From the NCBI GenBank assembly GCA_025965315.1, contig JAOPXD010000019.1, forward strand, positions 1-44,737: 44,737 nt of DNA, given 5' to 3'. A program made the position numbers and the translations under genes. The stretch is from Marmoricola sp. (GTDB lineage Bacteria; Actinomycetota; Actinomycetes; Propionibacteriales; Nocardioidaceae). Within the stretch, counting starts at the first letter, position 1. Every line of letters starts with the position of its first letter. Shown piece by piece: positions 8,144 to 16,110 of this stretch. The notes under the pieces are model-generated. The model did no database searches. It was not told the origin of the DNA and saw only the letters and a list, made by a program, of their open reading frames with translations.

Positions 8144-8691
8144 CGGTCCAGGCCCTTCGCGATCTGCTGGACGGCGTCGTTGATGGCCTTGGCCGCGGCC
8201 GCGTGCAGCTCGGGGCCCTGCCGGAACGGGTCCGGGACGTCCTGCTCGACCGCGCCGGCGGCGGAGCGGTGCGCGCCCGCCCAGCGGACGATGTCGGGAC
8301 CGGTGTCACCCTCGGCCATCTCGACCAGGGCCGCGAACTCGAGGATCGTGAACGTACGCCGCAGCGCGCCGGGCGACTCGGCGAGGACCTGCGAGCGCAG
8401 GTCCCGGGTGGCGGTCAGGACCAGGTCGGAGGCCTGGATCATCGCCGGGGTGACCTGCTGGGCGGCGAACCCGGTCGCGTCCCCGCCGTACCCGACCAGC
8501 TCGGCCTCGGCGTACGTGCTCATCGCGTAGCCGACCATCGCGCCGACGCCCGCGCTCGAGACCTCGAACCGCTCTGCGGGCAGCCGGGCCGCCAGCAGCC
8601 GCTCGCCGACCGGGGAGCGGCAGACGTTGCCGACGCAGACCACGAGGATCCGGAAGCGGGTCTGGTCAGGCTCGGTTGGCAAGGGGGACAC
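8140..8691 (-). CDS. Low-molecular-weight protein-tyrosine phosphatase
   Basis: A cytoplasmic phosphotyrosine phosphatase. The P-loop CVGNVCRSP (C-x5-R-S) is near the N-terminus and the general acid Asp lies in DVPDPFRQG near the C-terminus; spacing and length are normal. A GTG at 8700 is possible, but TATCGT lies 7 nt before the GTG at 8691, which gives 183 aa and a leaderless transcript. It is translationally coupled to the amidase. In other bacteria such enzymes control capsule and exopolysaccharide kinases; here the partner is unknown. Confidence 0.88.
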   Translation of the reverse strand: MSPLPTEPDQTRFRILVVCVGNVCRSPVGERLLAARLPAERFEVSSAGVGAMVGYAMSTYAEAELVGYGGDATGFAAQQVTPAMIQASDLVLTATRDLRSQVLAESPGALRRTFTILEFAALVEMAEGDTGPDIVRWAGAHRSAAGAVEQDVPDPFRQGPELHAAAAKAINDAVQQIAKGLDR

Positions 8692-8698
8692 AAGACTC

Positions 8699-8704
8699 AC
8701 GATA
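8699..8704 (-). promoter_or_regulatory. -10 box of leaderless phosphatase gene
   Basis: TATCGT on the minus strand precedes the GTG at 8691 by 7 nt. The divergent typA promoter must lie in the same 90-bp space; TAGACT at 8703-8708 on the plus strand is a candidate -10 for it. Confidence 0.45.
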
Positions 8705-8782
8705 GACTTCGGGGTCGTCGTTCGACGTACGCATCAGACAAACGAGACCTGTCTCACCCTGCCCGGAAGGCTCCACCAGCTC

Positions 8783-10684
8783 ATGGCTACCAGCACCCGT
8801 TCCGACCTGCGCAACGTGGCGATCGTCGCCCACGTCGACCACGGCAAGACCACCCTGGTCGATGCCATGCTCCTCCAGGCCGGAGCGTTCTCCGCGCACC
8901 AGGCCGAGGGCGTCGGCGAGCGCGCGATGGACTCCGGCGAGCTCGAGCGCGAGAAGGGCATCACCATCCTCGCGAAGAACACCGCGGTGCACTACGAGGG
9001 TCCGGCCGGCGGCGGCAAGCCGATGGTCATCAACATCATCGACACCCCCGGTCACGCGGACTTCGGCGGCGAGGTCGAGCGCGGCCTGTCGATGGTCGAC
9101 GGCATCGTGCTCCTCGTGGACGCCTCCGAGGGCCCGCTCCCGCAGACCCGCTTCGTGCTCCGCAAGGCGCTCAACGCCGACATGCCGGTGATCCTGGTGG
9201 TCAACAAGACCGACCGGGGTGACGCCCGGATCGCCGAGGTCGTCGACGAGACCTACGAGCTGTTCATGGACCTGCTCGACGAGTCCCACAGCCAGGACGC
9301 CCTCGACTTCCCGGTCGTCTACGCCTCCGGGCGCGCCGGCATCGCCAGCCTGACCGCGCCCGAGAACGGCACGATGCCCGAGGGCGACAGCCTCGAGCCG
9401 CTGTTCAAGACGATCCTGGAGACCATCCCGGCCCCCGTCTACACCGAGGGCGCGCCGCTGCAGGCGCACGTCACCAACCTCGACGCCAGCCCGTTCCTCG
9501 GCCGGCTCGCCCTGGTCCGGATCCACGAGGGCCACCTCAAGAAGGGCCAGAACGTCGCCTGGATGAAGCGCGACGGCACCACCAAGACCGTCAAGATCAC
9601 CGAGCTCCTGGTCACCGAAGGACTCGAGCGCAAGCCCGGCGACGAGGCCGGCCCGGGCGACATCGTCGCCATCGCCGGCATCCCGGACATCACCATCGGC
9701 GAGACCCTGGCCGACCCGGAGAACCCGGTCGCCCTGCCGCTGATCCACGTCGACGAGCCGGCGATCTCGATGACCATCGGCACCAACACCTCGCCGCTGG
9801 CCGGGCGCGGCCCGACCAAGCACACCAAGGTCACCGCGCGCCTGGTCAAGGACCGGCTGGACAGCGAGCTGGTCGGTAACGTCTCGCTCCGCATCCTCAC
9901 CACCGAGCGCCCGGACGCCTGGGAGGTCCAGGGCCGCGGCGAGCTCGCCCTGGCGATCCTGGTCGAGCAGATGCGCCGGGAGGGCTTCGAGCTCACCGTC
10001 GGCAAGCCGCAGGTGGTCACCAAGGAGATCGACGGCAAGCTGCACGAGCCGACCGAGCGCCTGACCATCGACGCCCCCGAGGAGCACCTCGGTGCGATCA
10101 CCCAGCTGCTCGCGGTCCGCAAGGGCCGGATGGAGCAGATGGTGAACCACGGCACCGGCTGGGTCCGGATGGAGTTCCTGGTTCCCTCGCGCGGCCTGAT
10201 CGGCTTCCGTACCGAGTTCCTGACCCAGACCCGCGGCACCGGCATCGCCCACCACATCTCCGAGGGCTACGAGCCCTGGGCCGGGCCGATCGTGTCCCGC
10301 TCGCAGGGCTCCCTGGTGGCTGACCGGACCGGCGCCGCGACGGCGTACGCAATGACGAACCTGCAGGAGCGGGGCGTCATGTTCGTCGACCCGACCACCG
10401 AGGTCTACGAGGGCATGATCATCGGCGAGAACTCCCGCGCCGACGACATGGACGTCAACATCACCCGCGAGAAGCAGCAGACCAACGTGCGCTCGTCCAC
10501 CTCGGACAACTTCGAGAAGCTGATCCCGCCGAAGAAGCTGAGCCTCGAGCAGTGCCTGGAGTTCTGCCGCGACGACGAGTGCGTCGAGGTGACCCCGGAC
10601 GCCGTCCGGATCCGCAAGGTCATCCTGGACGCCGGCGAGCGCAACCGCACGGCATCGCGCGCCCGTTCGGCCGCCAAGGCCTGA
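8783..10684 (+). CDS. typA: Ribosome-associated GTPase TypA/BipA
   Basis: A translational GTPase of the EF-G class that binds 70S ribosomes and supports growth under stress and ribosome assembly. The 633-aa product starts [21 protein letters not shown]1 is [10 protein letters not shown]2 is KGITI, G3 is DTPGH and G4 is NKTD. Domains II, III and V follow, then the TypA-specific C-terminal domain with [16 protein letters not shown] and [12 protein letters not shown]. The ATG at 8783 has GGAAGG upstream; the open frame extends 52 codons further upstream without family similarity. The stop abuts the convergent lipoprotein stop (TGATCA). Confidence 0.96.
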   Translation: MATSTRSDLRNVAIVAHVDHGKTTLVDAMLLQAGAFSAHQAEGVGERAMDSGELEREKGITILAKNTAVHYEGPAGGGKPMVINIIDTPGHADFGGEVERGLSMVDGIVLLVDASEGPLPQTRFVLRKALNADMPVILVVNKTDRGDARIAEVVDETYELFMDLLDESHSQDALDFPVVYASGRAGIASLTAPENGTMPEGDSLEPLFKTILETIPAPVYTEGAPLQAHVTNLDASPFLGRLALVRIHEGHLKKGQNVAWMKRDGTTKTVKITELLVTEGLERKPGDEAGPGDIVAIAGIPDITIGETLADPENPVALPLIHVDEPAISMTIGTNTSPLAGRGPTKHTKVTARLVKDRLDSELVGNVSLRILTTERPDAWEVQGRGELALAILVEQMRREGFELTVGKPQVVTKEIDGKLHEPTERLTIDAPEEHLGAITQLLAVRKGRMEQMVNHGTGWVRMEFLVPSRGLIGFRTEFLTQTRGTGIAHHISEGYEPWAGPIVSRSQGSLVADRTGAATAYAMTNLQERGVMFVDPTTEVYEGMIIGENSRADDMDVNITREKQQTNVRSSTSDNFEKLIPPKKLSLEQCLEFCRDDECVEVTPDAVRIRKVILDAGERNRTASRARSAAKA

Positions 10685-11725
10685 TCAGGACCGGTCGTAG
10701 ACCGAGCCCGAGGTGATCAGCGGCTTCTTCGGAGCCGCGGTGTCGGCCTCGCAGGAGACCTCGAACGAGCCGTCCTGCGCGGGCCACTGGTCGGCGTCGG
10801 TCTCGGCGACCCCGGTCAGCCGGGTCGTCGTGGAGACTCCGTGCAGGTACGCCGTGCAGGCCCGGTCCAGGGCGGCGTACGTCGACGGGCTCAGGTTCAC
10901 GAAGCGGCCGTGCGACCCGACCCGGATCGCCGAGGCCCCGGGCAGCCTGCCGGCCCGGACGGCGGCAGTGACGTCGAGGACCGCGATCCGTTCGCGGTCG
11001 TGCTTGCGGGCGCAGTCGACGTAGATCAGCGAGGCGCTGTTGATGCAGGTGCGGTCCCCGGTCGGGAAGCCCCGGGTGAAGACCGAGGCGTAGAGCAGCG
11101 GCGACGGGTCGGTCTGGGTGAGCGTGCAGGCGTAGACGCGCTGCCCGTTCGCCCACTGCGCCGGCGACGGCGGCGCCCAGCCGAGGGTGAGCCCGGCAGG
11201 GAACGCCGGCTGCAGCGATGCCCCTGCGGCGCCGCTGTCGGCCGCGGCGTTGACGAGCAGGCCGTTCATGCAGGCGTGCCGGACGGCGGAGTCGATCGCG
11301 CGGTAGGCCCGGGTCGACGGGCGCAGCAATGCGGCGTACCCGGACAGGTGCGGGGTGACGTCGGTCAGCGAGACCGCCTTGTAGACCTCGACCGCGTGCT
11401 TCGCCGAGCACGGGACCGTGCGCGCGAAGGCCGGCCGGTTCGCCAGCGCGTGCGCGGTGTCGAAGTAGCCGACGCCGAACGTCTTCGAGACCTTCAGGAT
11501 GTTCTGCGGGTCCGCACCCGCGGTCGTGCCGGTCCAGCAGGTCGCGGTGGTCAGCGTCGCGGTCGCGCCGTCCTGCCCGACACCGGTTCCGTCACCGCTT
11601 CCGCCGCCACCCGAGGTGGACCCGGAGCTGCAGCCGGCCAGCAGCACCACGGAGGCGAGCACGCCGATCGCCAGAGCAACCTTCGGGCCGATCTTCGGGG
11701 CGACCGAACGCAGGGGCGCGGACAT
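10685..11725 (-). CDS. Septum-formation-like lipoprotein
   Basis: A 346-aa exported lipoprotein: basic N-terminus, hydrophobic segment and lipobox LAGC (residues 29-32), followed by a Ser/Gly-rich linker. The mature part contains two similar Cys-bearing units. The first has a Cys before RTVPCSAKHAVEVYKAV and the second has TCINSASLIYVDCARKHDRER. This spacing resembles the Septum_form domain of actinobacterial membrane proteins with paired cysteines (C...PC..xHxxEV). The function in this protein is inferred from that weak resemblance; an uncharacterised cell-envelope protein is the cautious reading. It is last in the sugar-transferase direction, 33 bp after that gene. Confidence 0.65.
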   Translation of the reverse strand: MSAPLRSVAPKIGPKVALAIGVLASVVLLAGCSSGSTSGGGGSGDGTGVGQDGATATLTTATCWTGTTAGADPQNILKVSKTFGVGYFDTAHALANRPAFARTVPCSAKHAVEVYKAVSLTDVTPHLSGYAALLRPSTRAYRAIDSAVRHACMNGLLVNAAADSGAAGASLQPAFPAGLTLGWAPPSPAQWANGQRVYACTLTQTDPSPLLYASVFTRGFPTGDRTCINSASLIYVDCARKHDRERIAVLDVTAAVRAGRLPGASAIRVGSHGRFVNLSPSTYAALDRACTAYLHGVSTTTRLTGVAETDADQWPAQDGSFEVSCEADTAAPKKPLITSGSVYDRS

Positions 11726-11758
11726 GCAGGGCCTTTCGGAGTCAGGCGATGACCCGGA

Positions 11759-13264
11759 TCAGTAGGCGCCTTCGGACACCAGGACGGCCTTGACAGTCTT
11801 CACCATGATCACCAGGTCGATCACCATCGACCAGTTGTCCACGTAGTACAGGTCGAGCCGGACCGACTCGGCCCAGGACAGGTCCGAACGACCGGAGACC
11901 TGCCAGAGACCGGTCATGCCGGGGCGGACCAGAGCACGCCGGTGGGTGTCCTTCTCGTAGCGGACCACGTCGGTCGGGAGCAGCGGCCGCGGTCCGACCA
12001 GGCTCATCTCGCCGCGGAGCACGTTGATCAGCTGGGGCAGCTCGTCGATCGAGTACTTCCTGATGAACCGGCCGAACCGGGTGATCCGTGGATCGTTGGC
12101 CATCTTGAACAGGACGCCGTCGACCTCGTTGTGCTCGTCGAGCGAGGCCCGGAGGGCTTCGGCGTTGACGATCATCGAGCGGAACTTCACCATCTGGAAC
12201 TCTTCGCCGTGGATGCCGACCCGGGTCTGGCGGTAGAAGACCGGGCCCCGGTCCTGGGCCCAGATGATCACCGCGGTCGCGACCAGCAACGGCGAGAGGA
12301 AGACCACCACGGCCGACCCGACGATGAGGTCGAAGAAGCGCTTGACCCAGCCACCGGCCCGGTCGCTCTGCGGCTCCTCGACCTGGACGAACGGCAGTCC
12401 GGCGACGTGCCGCATGTGCACCCGCGGGCCGGCGATGTCGGTCAGTGACGGGATCACCAGCATGTCGAGGTCGAGGCCCTGCAGCGCCCAGCCGAGCCGG
12501 CGCAGGTCGGCGGCCGAGGAGTAGGAGCCACCGGCGACGATCACGCCGTCCGCGCCGGAGTTGATCGCGACCTGGCGGACGTCGTCGATGTCCCCGAAGA
12601 CCGGCAGCCCGACGTCGAGCGGGTCGTGCCCGCCCGGCACGCACATCCCGACCAGGCGGTACCCCATCCAAGGTGCGCGGTTCAGGACCTCGACGAGCTC
12701 CTGGATGGCCATCGGAGACCCGACTGCGATCACCCGGTTCGTCAGCCGACCCTGGGCCCGGGCGCTGTGCAGGGTGAGCCGGTCGATGTAGCGGACCAGC
12801 AGCAGCATCGGCGTACCGACGAAGAAGAAGATCAGCGGATAGCCCCGGGTGGGCTGGTTGTAGGACAGGAAGCCGCCCATGCAGGCGATCCCGAACGCGA
12901 TCGCCGACGCGACGATGATCGAGCGGAACTCCTCGAACCCGGCTCCGTAGTTCCGGGTCCGGTAGGCGCCCATCACGACCAGCGAGACCAGCCAGACGAC
13001 GATCAGTCCAGGCCCGAGCAAGGGGGCCCAGCTGAAGTCGTAGGGCTGCGAGGCCCAGTACTTGTCGATCTCGTTGCGCCAGTCCCAGGCGAGCACCGAC
13101 ATCACGAACAGGACGCCCGCGTCGAGCAGGAAGACGCCGAGCAGCATCTGCCGGATCCGCTGGTTCATCCGCAGGCCGCGGACGTTCGGCGCCGGGATCT
13201 CGAACTGGGCCGGGACCTGGGCCGGGACGTCGGCGGGGACCTCGTCGGTCACCTCGCTGCTCAT
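11759..13264 (-). CDS. Polyprenyl-phosphate sugar-1-phosphate transferase
   Basis: An initiating glycosyltransferase (501 aa) that loads a sugar phosphate onto undecaprenyl phosphate to start exopolysaccharide or cell-surface glycan synthesis. The N-terminal part has four transmembrane segments, then a CoA-binding-like Rossmann region (RVIAVGSPMAIQELVEVLN). A fifth hydrophobic helix is followed by the catalytic bacterial sugar transferase domain with KFRSMIVNAE, RKYSIDELPQLINVLRG, MSLVGPRP and RPGMTGLWQVSGR. ATG 13264 overlaps the DUF2516 stop (ATGA), which makes it preferable to an upstream start at 13396. No other polysaccharide genes are adjacent, so the product is unknown. Confidence 0.9.
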   Translation of the reverse strand: MSSEVTDEVPADVPAQVPAQFEIPAPNVRGLRMNQRIRQMLLGVFLLDAGVLFVMSVLAWDWRNEIDKYWASQPYDFSWAPLLGPGLIVVWLVSLVVMGAYRTRNYGAGFEEFRSIIVASAIAFGIACMGGFLSYNQPTRGYPLIFFFVGTPMLLLVRYIDRLTLHSARAQGRLTNRVIAVGSPMAIQELVEVLNRAPWMGYRLVGMCVPGGHDPLDVGLPVFGDIDDVRQVAINSGADGVIVAGGSYSSAADLRRLGWALQGLDLDMLVIPSLTDIAGPRVHMRHVAGLPFVQVEEPQSDRAGGWVKRFFDLIVGSAVVVFLSPLLVATAVIIWAQDRGPVFYRQTRVGIHGEEFQMVKFRSMIVNAEALRASLDEHNEVDGVLFKMANDPRITRFGRFIRKYSIDELPQLINVLRGEMSLVGPRPLLPTDVVRYEKDTHRRALVRPGMTGLWQVSGRSDLSWAESVRLDLYYVDNWSMVIDLVIMVKTVKAVLVSEGAY

Positions 13265-13542
13265 CGGCGTCGGGTCAGCGCGGCGAGTGCCGGCCGTACG
13301 TCGAGGAGGTACACGAACGCAGCGACGGTCCCGATCAGCTCGAGGGTCAGGGACCCGAGCAGGACGTGCGCGCCGAGAGCCAGGCCGGTGATCCACAGCC
13401 AGGCGGTCTTGGTCTGCTTGTCAGCGGCCTCGAACGCCTGGGCAGGGCGCAGCACCGCGTCGACCATCGCCCAGAGCTTCACGAGGAACAGGGCGACGAA
13501 GACGAAGAACAAGAAGTTCAGCTGGAGGTTGTAGATCGCCAC
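13261..13542 (-). CDS. DUF2516 membrane protein
   Basis: A 93-aa protein with three hydrophobic segments (LNFLFFVFVALFLVKLWAMVDAV, the TAWLWITGLALGAHVL stretch, and LIGTVAAFVYLLDVRPAL), matching the DUF2516 family of actinobacterial inner-membrane proteins. The family is often found beside hbhA, as here, where hbhA lies 119 bp upstream on the same strand. A strong terminator and its own leaderless -10 separate the two transcripts. Its stop overlaps the sugar-transferase start by 4 bp. Function unknown. Confidence 0.85.
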   Translation of the reverse strand: MAIYNLQLNFLFFVFVALFLVKLWAMVDAVLRPAQAFEAADKQTKTAWLWITGLALGAHVLLGSLTLELIGTVAAFVYLLDVRPALAALTRRR

Positions 13543-13548
13543 CCGCCC

Positions 13549-13554
13549 AGCCTA
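13549..13554 (-). promoter_or_regulatory. -10 box of leaderless DUF2516 gene
   Basis: TAGGCT on the minus strand is followed by 6 nt and the GTG start at 13542. Confidence 0.55.
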
Positions 13555-13613
13555 AGGCGCGCAGGCCCGGGTGTCCGCCGTACGGGAGCCAACACAGGCA
13601 CGAAAGCGGGCGC

Positions 13614-13642
13614 GAAAAAGCCCCCGGGCGGACCCGGGGGCT
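13614..13642 (-). terminator. Intrinsic terminator of the XRE-hbhA operon
   Basis: AGCCCCCGGG and CCCGGGGGCT form a perfect 10-bp stem with a 4-nt loop; on the minus strand it is followed immediately by TTTTT. It lies 20 bp past the hbhA stop and is the clearest Rho-independent terminator in the window. Confidence 0.88.
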
Positions 13643-13661
13643 CTTGTCGTGGAGCGGTGGT

Positions 13662-14261
13662 TCAGGAGGCCTTCTTGGCGGCCTTCTTGGCCGGAGCCTT
13701 CTTGGCCGGGGCCTTCTTCGCAGCAGCCTTCTTGACCGGCGCCTTCTTGGCGGTGGTCTTCTTCGTGGGCCTCACGGCGGCGACGGCCCTGACGCCGTCC
13801 TTGCGGAGAGCGGCGACGAACTTCTCACCGCGGGCGGCGAGGTCGGCGTACGTCGTGTTGAGCTCCTCGAGGGCCTCGTTCAGCTTGGTCTCGAACTTGG
13901 CCGGGAACTCCTTGGCCTCCTTCTGGAGGTCGGCGAGACGCGCCTCGAACTTGGCCTGGGCGTCCCTGGCCTGCGTGCCGAACTCGTCGACGCGAGCCTT
14001 GGCCTGGGCCTGGAGCTCGTCGAGCTGGGTCTTCGCCTGGGCCTGCAGGGTCTTCGGCTCGAGGTCGACCTTCGCGACCCGGGCCTGGACGCCGGAGACG
14101 CGGGCCTGGACGTCGCTGATCCGGGTCTGGGTGACCTTCTGCGCCTCGGTGGCGTAGCCACGGGCGTACTCGACAGCGAGCTCGGTGGCACCGGCAACGG
14201 CGAACAGCGGCTTCACGGCCTCGGTCTTGATCTGCTCGGTATTGAACTGGGTCTTCGCCAT
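13662..14261 (-). CDS. HbhA-like heparin-binding haemagglutinin family protein
   Basis: A 199-aa protein with an alpha-helical, coiled-coil-rich body (repeated AQAK/ARV heptads, about 50-150) and a C-terminal tail of about 28 residues made of KKA/PAKKA repeats. This layout matches mycobacterial HbhA, where the Lys/Ala/Pro tail binds sulfated glycans and DNA and the body associates with membranes. The tail could equally act as a histone-like DNA- or anionic-surface-binding arm. ATG 14261 has GAAGGA upstream and starts 1 nt after the XRE stop; an upstream in-frame ATG at 14318 lies inside the XRE gene. Confidence 0.82.
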   Translation of the reverse strand: MAKTQFNTEQIKTEAVKPLFAVAGATELAVEYARGYATEAQKVTQTRISDVQARVSGVQARVAKVDLEPKTLQAQAKTQLDELQAQAKARVDEFGTQARDAQAKFEARLADLQKEAKEFPAKFETKLNEALEELNTTYADLAARGEKFVAALRKDGVRAVAAVRPTKKTTAKKAPVKKAAAKKAPAKKAPAKKAAKKAS

Positions 14262-14262
14262 C

Positions 14263-14697
14263 TCAATTTCCTTCGGTTGGTGCGACCAGGCCGGAGTCTT
14301 CCGGCCGGACGTCTTCAATGGGGGTGGGGGTCGGAACTTCGTTGCCCGCAGCCCGGAAGGACTGGTAGATCTCGAGCAGCGCCTGCTTCTGCCGTTCCGA
14401 GAGAACCGGATCGGCCAGGACGGCCAGCTCGACGGAACGGACCTGGTCGTCGTCCGGGCTGAGGATGCCCGCCTGGACGTAGACCTGTTCCGCCGAGATC
14501 CGCAGAGCCTTCGCGAGCTGCTGGAGCACCTCGGCCGATGGCCGACGCAGTCCCCGCTCGATCTGGCTCAGGTACGGGTTGGAGACACCCGCCAGCTCGG
14601 CGAGCTGGCGCAGAGACATCCCGGCGGCGTCACGCTGCTCGCGCAGGTAACCCCCGAGCGTCTCGACGGTCAGTCCGACCTTGGATTTCTTGGGCAC
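14263..14697 (-). CDS. XRE-family transcriptional regulator
   Basis: A 144-aa DNA-binding protein. The HTH spans about residues 11-65 (LGGYLREQRDAAGMSLRQLAELAGVSNPYLSQIERGLRRPS), followed by a helical region and an acidic, proline-containing tail. It is the first gene of the operon with the hbhA-like gene, as in mycobacteria (the Rv0474-hbhA arrangement). The start is a GTG with GGAG two bases upstream. Inverted repeats of GTGCTA/TAGCAC directly in front of it suggest autoregulation. Confidence 0.88.
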   Translation of the reverse strand: MPKKSKVGLTVETLGGYLREQRDAAGMSLRQLAELAGVSNPYLSQIERGLRRPSAEVLQQLAKALRISAEQVYVQAGILSPDDDQVRSVELAVLADPVLSERQKQALLEIYQSFRAAGNEVPTPTPIEDVRPEDSGLVAPTEGN

Positions 14698-14706
14698 AGC
14701 TCCATG

Positions 14707-14803
14707 GTGCTAACTATTGCTAGCACTTGCAAGTTTCGAGACGGTGAAACGAGTCACACGGACCGTAAATAGGCGATGATTCAACTAAACCAGTGCTAGC
14801 AAG
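14707..14803. promoter_or_regulatory. GTGCTA/TAGCAC operator-like repeats between XRE and cysC
   Basis: GTGCTA at 14707-14712 pairs with TAGCAC at 14721-14726. The palindrome TGCTAGCA occurs at 14718-14725 and again at 14794-14801, the latter in GTGCTAGCAAG; CTTGCAAG (palindromic) follows the first copy. These AT-rich motifs stand out in otherwise GC-rich DNA and lie in the divergent promoter region. Autoregulation by the XRE protein is the simplest reading. Confidence 0.5.
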
Positions 14804-14897
14804 CCACCGTCGGCCGGGCAGAAAATCTCGCCCGGTCAGCCGCTTCGGAGCGCCAGAAGTCGCCCGGTCGACGCTGGCGGTCTGGCACCATGGCGCC

Positions 14898-16061
14898 GTG
14901 CCTGCCGCCCAGTACTGCCCGTCCCCGCGCGAGCTCGACGATCTCGAGCTGCTGCTCAACGGCGGCCTGGCGCCTTGGGAGAATTTCAGCCCGGACGGAC
15001 CCGTCCGGCTCGAGCCCGGCACCGAGCTCGCCGGGTCGACCGAGCTGGAGCTCGTCGATCCCGAGGGTCTGCCGCTCGCGCGCTGGACGCCCGGTTCGCT
15101 GACCGCGTTGGCGGTTCCGGCGTACGGGCCGTTCCGGCGGTTGCACCTCTCCCCGACCGAGGTCCGGAGCCGGTACGCCGGTGCCCTGACCGTGCCGGTC
15201 GCCGCGCCGCTGACCAGCGAGGACCTGGCCGCGATCACCGACGCCCGCGCGGGGCGCGCGGTGGTGCTGCTCGCGCTGGTGGGTACCGGGACCCCGCAGG
15301 GCATCAGCCCGGTCGGCCTGGTCCGGGCATCGCTGGCCGCTGCCGCCCTGCTCGGCGACACCGAGGTGGTGGCGGCGAGCCTGGCCTCGCACGGCGATCC
15401 GGAGCTCGACCACACCCTCGGCCAGCAGGTCACCGCGACCTACGCGCCCGGCGACGTGCTCGCCGTCTCCGGATCGGGCGAGGACTACCCGAGCGCCGTG
15501 GCCGACGTGATCGACTCCGACCAGCCGGAGCAGCCGGGCGTGGTGGTGTTCTTCACCGGGCTGTCCGGCAGCGGCAAGTCGACGCTCGCCCAGGCCCTGC
15601 TCGACCTGATCCTGGAGAAGGGTGGGCACACGGTCACCAGCCTGGACGGCGACGTCGTACGCCGGAACCTCAGTGCCGGCCTGACGTTCTCCAAGGCGGA
15701 CCGCGAGACCAACATCCGTCGGATCGGCTGGGTCGCGGCCGAGATCGCCCGGCACCGCGGGATCGCGATCTGCTCGCCGATCGCCCCCTTCGACGAGACC
15801 CGGCAGCAGGTCCGCGCGATGGTGACCGATGCCGGCGGCCTGTTCGTGCTGGTGCACGTGGCCACCCCCCTGGAGGAGTGCGAGCGTCGCGACCGCAAGG
15901 GGCTCTACGCGAAGGCCCGAGCCGGCGAGATCCCGGAGTTCACCGGCATCTCCAGCCCGTACGACGTCCCGGCCGACGCAGCGGTACGGGTGGACACCAC
16001 CGGCCGCACCATCGAGGATGCACTCGGCGACGTGATCGCCGTACTGCCGTTCGACCTGTAA
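14898..16061 (+). CDS. cysC: APS kinase with N-terminal ATP-sulfurylase-like domain
   Basis: The C-terminal half (about 210-387) is adenylyl-sulfate kinase, which phosphorylates APS to PAPS: P-loop GLSGSGKS at 221-228, SLDGDVVRRNLSAGLTFSKADRETNIRRIGWV, and a C-terminal FTGISSPYDVP. The N-terminal about 200 residues start with SPRELDDLELLLNGGLAPWE, closely like the opening of ATP sulfurylase (PUA-like domain), and continue with ALVGTGTPQGISPVGLVRAS, reminiscent of its catalytic start. I see no QxRNP-type or HxxH nucleotide motif, so this half is probably not catalytic. GTG 14898 begins just before the conserved region; a GTG at 14793 is possible. Active ATP sulfurylase would come from cysDN 2 kb downstream. 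Confidence 0.88.
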   Translation: MPAAQYCPSPRELDDLELLLNGGLAPWENFSPDGPVRLEPGTELAGSTELELVDPEGLPLARWTPGSLTALAVPAYGPFRRLHLSPTEVRSRYAGALTVPVAAPLTSEDLAAITDARAGRAVVLLALVGTGTPQGISPVGLVRASLAAAALLGDTEVVAASLASHGDPELDHTLGQQVTATYAPGDVLAVSGSGEDYPSAVADVIDSDQPEQPGVVVFFTGLSGSGKSTLAQALLDLILEKGGHTVTSLDGDVVRRNLSAGLTFSKADRETNIRRIGWVAAEIARHRGIAICSPIAPFDETRQQVRAMVTDAGGLFVLVHVATPLEECERRDRKGLYAKARAGEIPEFTGISSPYDVPADAAVRVDTTGRTIEDALGDVIAVLPFDL

Positions 16062-16062
16062 C

Positions 16063-16080
16063 CAGCTCCGCAGGGAGCTG
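16063..16080 (+). terminator. Short hairpin after cysC
   Basis: CAGCTCC and GGAGCTG form a 7-bp stem with a 4-nt loop starting 2 nt after the cysC stop. There is no U-tract, so it may only attenuate or stabilise mRNA ends. Confidence 0.35.
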
Positions 16081-16110
16081 CTCACCCCACGTTCTGCTTG
16101 ACCAACAGAC

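Noticed and set aside
8666..10255. 529-codon open frame on the minus strand inside typA
   Set aside because: Antisense shadow of a strongly conserved GTPase; low-complexity composition and no ribosome-binding site.
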